Positions 5,399 through 8,653 of a stretch of DNA of 8,653 bases are shown here, in pieces (positions within the stretch are counted from its first letter, which is position 1; every line of letters starts with the position of its first letter). The position numbers were made by a program, and so were the translations under genes. Location of the stretch: the NCBI GenBank assembly GCA_012521625.1, contig JAAYLY010000209.1:1-8653 (forward strand), read 5' to 3'. Origin of the DNA: Tissierellia bacterium (GTDB lineage Bacteria; Bacillota; Clostridia; Tissierellales; Tissierellaceae). Below the pieces are notes generated by a model. It did not search any database and was not told the origin of the DNA. It worked only from the letters and a program-made list of their open reading frames with translations.

Positions 5399-6667
5399 AT
5401 GGCACTGAAATCGGAAAGAATTAAATTAGCAGATGGAATATATCTCAATCTAATAAATGAAGATAAGTTTAAGTCTAATTTATTAAGCTTCTATATAATC
5501 AGGCCTTTATCTAGGAGTGAGGTAACTAAAAATACCCTTATGTCCCTGGTTTTAAAGAGGGCAAATAAAAATTACCCAACTAGCATGGAGCTGGAAAAGA
5601 AGTTGGAGGAATTATATGGTTCCAACTTAAGCTTAGGTATTAATAAGAGGGGCGAAAGACAGGTAATAAGGTTCACCATGGAATGGGCTAAGAGTAGCTA
5701 TGTAGGTGAAGAATATGACGGTGAAGTTATTGGAATCCTAAAGGATATGCTTTTTAATCCAGTCTTAGAAGGTGGGGCCTTTTTAAAAAGCCATGTGGAC
5801 CAGGAAAGGGAAAATTTAAGGAAGAGGATAGAAAATAAGATAAACGATAAGGGCAGCTATGCCATTGAAAGATGTATTGAATCCATGTGCAATAATGAAA
5901 GATATGGAATCTATCCCTTAGGATATGTTGAGGATCTAGATGAAATAGATGAAAGGCTATTATATGAACACTATAAGGATATAATTAGGACTAGTCCTAT
6001 TGAAATCCTTTATGTAGGCCGAGTAGACCATAGGATCGTAGAAGCTATTAAGAAAGACCTAAATATGGAAAGGGATGAGGTCATCACCATCCCTGAGGAT
6101 GTATTAATAGATTCGGTACAGACTAAGAATATGGTTATAGATGAGATGGACGTAAATCAGGGTAAGCTGGTTATAGGTTATAGGGCTGGAATCCATCACC
6201 AGGATTCCTTGTACAACCCATTATTGATAGCCAGCGATATCTTAGGTGGTGGACCTAATTCTAAATTGTTTAAAAATGTTAGGGAAAAGGAAAGCCTAGC
6301 CTACTATATTAGCTCCACCATCTATAAGTATAAATCCATTATGTTAATCGATAGCGGTATCAATTTCGATGATTTTGATAAGACCTGTGAGATAATAAAT
6401 CAGCAGCTGGAGGAATTAAAGGCTGGTCAGTTCACTGAAGAGGATATAGCCAAATCGGTAAAATCCATAGTTACCAATACGGAATCCATTAGGGACAGTA
6501 TATTTCTAATTTCTGAATTCTTCTTCAGTCAAATATTATCTCAGGATAGGAGGACTTTAGAAGAGGTTATAGAAGACTTTAAGAAGGTTTCTAAGGAAGA
6601 AATTGTGGAAGCGGCCAATAGGTTGAAGATAGATACCATCTACTTTATGAGAAATAAGACTAAATAG
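5399..6667 (+). CDS. ymfF: M16-family protein, YmfF-like non-catalytic partner
   Basis: 422 residues. A strong AAAGGAGG (5385-5392) lies six bases before the ATG. The two-halves layout of M16B proteins is visible. Where an active M16 peptidase would carry HxxEH, the sequence reads NTLMSLVLKRANKNYPTSMELEKKLEELYG (45-74), with no zinc ligands, so this subunit should not be catalytic. The C-terminal half keeps the substrate-binding Arg/Tyr pair in FKNVREKESLAYY (R295, Y302). This is the profile of the Bacillus YmfF group, which public annotation often calls 'EF-P 5-aminopentanol modification-associated protein YfmF'. That name reflects gene neighbourhood more than proven chemistry, and the reductase gene ymfI is not next to it here. 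It is followed after 14 bases by its likely partner, suggesting a heterodimeric cytosolic peptidase. Confidence 0.85.
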   Translation: MALKSERIKLADGIYLNLINEDKFKSNLLSFYIIRPLSRSEVTKNTLMSLVLKRANKNYPTSMELEKKLEELYGSNLSLGINKRGERQVIRFTMEWAKSSYVGEEYDGEVIGILKDMLFNPVLEGGAFLKSHVDQERENLRKRIENKINDKGSYAIERCIESMCNNERYGIYPLGYVEDLDEIDERLLYEHYKDIIRTSPIEILYVGRVDHRIVEAIKKDLNMERDEVITIPEDVLIDSVQTKNMVIDEMDVNQGKLVIGYRAGIHHQDSLYNPLLIASDILGGGPNSKLFKNVREKESLAYYISSTIYKYKSIMLIDSGINFDDFDKTCEIINQQLEELKAGQFTEEDIAKSVKSIVTNTESIRDSIFLISEFFFSQILSQDRRTLEEVIEDFKKVSKEEIVEAANRLKIDTIYFMRNKTK

Positions 6668-6681
6668 CATGAGGTGATTCC

Positions 6682-7968
6682 ATGAGTTACAAAGAAATAT
6701 ATAATGAGACTATAGATGAAAGGATATTGACCACAGTCTCCAATAACGGGATAAAGATATTTTTTATGCCTAAGAAGGGCTATACTAGGAAATATGCTGT
6801 CTTTAGCACCGATTACGGTTCCATAGATAATGTCTTTGTCCCCCTAGGGGAGAAGGAGAAAATAGAGGTACCTGAAGGTATTGCCCACTTTTTAGAGCAT
6901 AAGCTCTTTGAAGAGGAGGAGGCCAACATCTTTGAGGAGTTTTCCAACATAGGAGCCCAGGTTAATGCCTACACCAATTTTACCCAAACTTCTTATCTCT
7001 TCTATTCAACGGACAATTTCTATGAAGGCTTGGAACTGTTGATAAGGTTTGTTCAAAATCCCTACTTGACGGAGGAAAATGTAGAGAAGGAAAAGGGCAT
7101 CATAGCCCAGGAGATCAGGATGTATGAGGATAATCCCAACTGGAAGGTCTACTTTAATCTCTTAAGGGCAATGTACCACCAGCACCCCGTTAGGATCGAT
7201 ATAGCTGGTACCGTTGAAAGTATCAATGCCATCACTAAGGACATTCTATATAAGACCTACAATACCTTCTACAATCCTTCCAATATGGTACTTTTTGTCA
7301 TAGGGGACCTATCCTTCTATGAACTAGTTAGGGTAGTCAATGAGGCAGAGAAAAAGTTTGACCATGTGTCAGACGAAATCCTCCGCTTCTTGCCTGAAGA
7401 ACCAGATAGAATCAAGGAAAGGATTGTGGAAGAAAAGATGATGACCTCCATGCCAATATTCACCATGGGCTTTAAGGACAGGGATGTTGGATACAAGGGC
7501 AAGGAAATGATAAAGAAGGATGTAGTTACCAACCTTATCTTAGATATGCTATTCGGTGAAAGTACTAACTTCTATAATGAACTTTATGAAGAAGGATTAA
7601 TAGATGGTAGTTTTGGAGCCTACTTTAGCTGTAAAGAAAGCTACGGCCATTCCATAATAGGAGGCCAGTCCAATGAGCCTGAAAAGGTTTATGAAAGGGT
7701 ATTAGGCTTACTTAAACTACCAGCTGAAGAACTCCTAAAGGAGGAGGACTTTATCAGGCTTAAGAAGAATGAACTGGGCAACTTCCTTTTAGGTATGAAC
7801 TCCATAGAGTTTATTGCCAATAATTTTACGGACCTATATTTTAGCGATTTCCTAATTACCGACTACCTAGAACTTTTAAAAGAAATCCAGTACCAGGATA
7901 TAATAGATAGGTTTAATTTCCATTTTAAGGAGGATAACCTATCCCTATCCATCATTAGACCCTTATAA
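6682..7968 (+). CDS. ymfH: M16-family zinc peptidase, YmfH-like catalytic partner
   Basis: 428 residues. AGGTGA (6672-6677) precedes the ATG by four bases, and the gene is 14 bases from ymfF. The inverted zinc motif is intact as HFLEH (H69, E72 catalytic base, H73), with the downstream acidic stretch VEKEKGIIAQEIRMYEDNP (134-152) expected to supply the third ligand (E137 or E144). The GAQVNAYTNFTQTSYLF segment (91-107) is also typical of active M16 halves. In contrast to its neighbour, the C-terminal half (around ESTNFYNELYEEGLIDGSF) lacks the Arg/Tyr pair, so the two proteins together make one complete M16B active site. No signal peptide is seen, so it should be cytosolic. The natural substrate is unknown; Bacillus YmfH is linked by annotation to EF-P modification. 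Confidence 0.9.
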   Translation: MSYKEIYNETIDERILTTVSNNGIKIFFMPKKGYTRKYAVFSTDYGSIDNVFVPLGEKEKIEVPEGIAHFLEHKLFEEEEANIFEEFSNIGAQVNAYTNFTQTSYLFYSTDNFYEGLELLIRFVQNPYLTEENVEKEKGIIAQEIRMYEDNPNWKVYFNLLRAMYHQHPVRIDIAGTVESINAITKDILYKTYNTFYNPSNMVLFVIGDLSFYELVRVVNEAEKKFDHVSDEILRFLPEEPDRIKERIVEEKMMTSMPIFTMGFKDRDVGYKGKEMIKKDVVTNLILDMLFGESTNFYNELYEEGLIDGSFGAYFSCKESYGHSIIGGQSNEPEKVYERVLGLLKLPAEELLKEEDFIRLKKNELGNFLLGMNSIEFIANNFTDLYFSDFLITDYLELLKEIQYQDIIDRFNFHFKEDNLSLSIIRPL

Positions 7969-7994
7969 GAAAAAAGATTGAGAGGCGGAAAACT

Positions 7995-8653
7995 ATGAAT
8001 CCAGTAGCGTTTGAAATCTTCGGACTAGAAATAAGATGGTACGGCATATTTATTGCCACTGCCTTTTTGGTAGGAACCCTAATAGCCCTCAGGGAGGCCA
8101 GGAGGAGGGGGATGGACGAGGAGTTGATAATAGACCTATTACTCTTTGCCGTCCCGGCAGCCTTAATTGGTGCCAGGCTACACTATGTTATCTTTAGCTG
8201 GGATCTTTATAGGGATAACCCTATGGAGGTCTTCAACATCAGAGGCGGTGGACTAGCTATCCATGGGGGCATAATAGCAGCTGTGCTAGTAGGAATCATC
8301 TTTAGTAGAGTTAGGGGGGTAAGCTTTTGGCAGCTGGCAGATATAGCCGCCCCCAGTATAATCCTAGGCCAGGCCATAGGAAGGTGGGGAAATTACACCA
8401 ATCAGGAGGCCTACGGCAGACCTACAGACCTTCCCTGGGCCATAACAATAAATGGGGAAAGGGTTCATCCAACCTTCTTTTATGAATCCCTATGGAATTT
8501 TTTAGTCTTCCTATTTTTACTCTGGTATAGGAAGCATAAGGCCAAAAACGATGGGGAAGTATTTTTGCTATATATAATCCTATATTCTTTAGGCCGCTTT
8601 TTCATAGAAGGCCTAAGAATAGACAGCTTGATGCTAGGTCCCATTAGGGTAGC
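7995..8653 (+). CDS. lgt: Prolipoprotein diacylglyceryl transferase (Lgt), 3' partial
   Basis: The frame opens at ATG 7995 after AGAGGCGG (7981-7988) and is still open at the window end: 219 complete codons of an enzyme usually about 250-280 residues long. Lgt moves a diacylglyceryl group from phosphatidylglycerol to the lipobox cysteine of prolipoproteins in the cytoplasmic membrane. Key elements are present: RWYG near the N-terminus (14-17), GARLHYV (59-65), GGGLAIHGG (84-92), the family signature GRWGNYTNQEAYG (129-141) with its Arg and Asn, HPTFFYES (158-165) and GRFFIEGLR (200-208). Hydrophobic segments alternate with these as expected for a seven-helix protein. It follows ymfH by 26 bases in the same direction with no terminator, so it is probably the third gene of that operon. 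Only the last part of the protein is missing. Confidence 0.97.
   Translation, partial: MNPVAFEIFGLEIRWYGIFIATAFLVGTLIALREARRRGMDEELIIDLLLFAVPAALIGARLHYVIFSWDLYRDNPMEVFNIRGGGLAIHGGIIAAVLVGIIFSRVRGVSFWQLADIAAPSIILGQAIGRWGNYTNQEAYGRPTDLPWAITINGERVHPTFFYESLWNFLVFLFLLWYRKHKAKNDGEVFLLYIILYSLGRFFIEGLRIDSLMLGPIRV

Noticed and set aside
7317..7532. Reverse-strand open frame inside ymfH
   Set aside because: A shadow of conserved M16 coding sequence with no independent support.

Overview
The window reads as a chromosomal stretch of a low-GC, anaerobic, probably spore-forming Firmicute (Clostridia/Tissierellia-like). The grounds are AT-rich intergenic DNA, heavy use of AGG for Arg, strong AGGAGG-type ribosome binding sites, intrinsic terminators, a tetrahydrofolate riboswitch, a YhcN/YlaJ-type sporulation lipoprotein and the paired M16 proteases typical of this phylum. 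The genus is inference. All supported genes are on the + strand. Nothing looks like a phage, insertion sequence, CRISPR array or RNA gene other than the riboswitch.

Layout. (1) 1-773: 3' part of a biotin-dependent carboxyltransferase (oxaloacetate decarboxylase alpha / pyruvate carboxylase B type). It stops unusually early and is followed by an intrinsic terminator. (2) 975-2559: an overlapping pair, a DUF1461 (TIGR01906-type) integral membrane protein and a four-helix membrane protein carrying a degenerate Mrr-like (PD-(D/E)xK) domain. (3) 2570-3292: a THF riboswitch controlling a folate-type ECF transporter S component (FolT); the leader contains a plausible Shine-Dalgarno-sequestering switch. 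(4) 3312-4631: promoter, pduL, deoC and terminator, a two-gene unit linking deoxyribose-5-phosphate cleavage to acyl-phosphate formation. (5) 4717-5199: a small sporulation-type lipoprotein with its own terminator. (6) 5217-8653: a 235-base intergenic region with crossing inverted repeats and a palindrome centred on a likely -10 box, then two M16-family proteins (YmfF-like non-catalytic, YmfH-like catalytic) and the 5' part of lgt (prolipoprotein diacylglyceryl transferase), which runs off the window.

How the genes work together. pduL and deoC are translationally coupled. DeoC releases acetaldehyde and glyceraldehyde-3-phosphate, and PduL can turn acetyl-CoA into acetyl-phosphate, so the pair fits deoxynucleoside catabolism; the aldehyde dehydrogenase step is not in the window. 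The two M16 proteins appear complementary: one carries the zinc motif, the other the substrate-binding Arg/Tyr pair, as in heterodimeric M16B peptidases. Lgt, in the same operon, would lipidate lipoproteins such as the sporulation-type one encoded just upstream.

Most of the window is recognisable housekeeping content. The parts most worth a second look are the membrane Mrr-like protein, the truncated carboxyltransferase, the inferred riboswitch expression platform and the palindrome/repeat region before ymfF.
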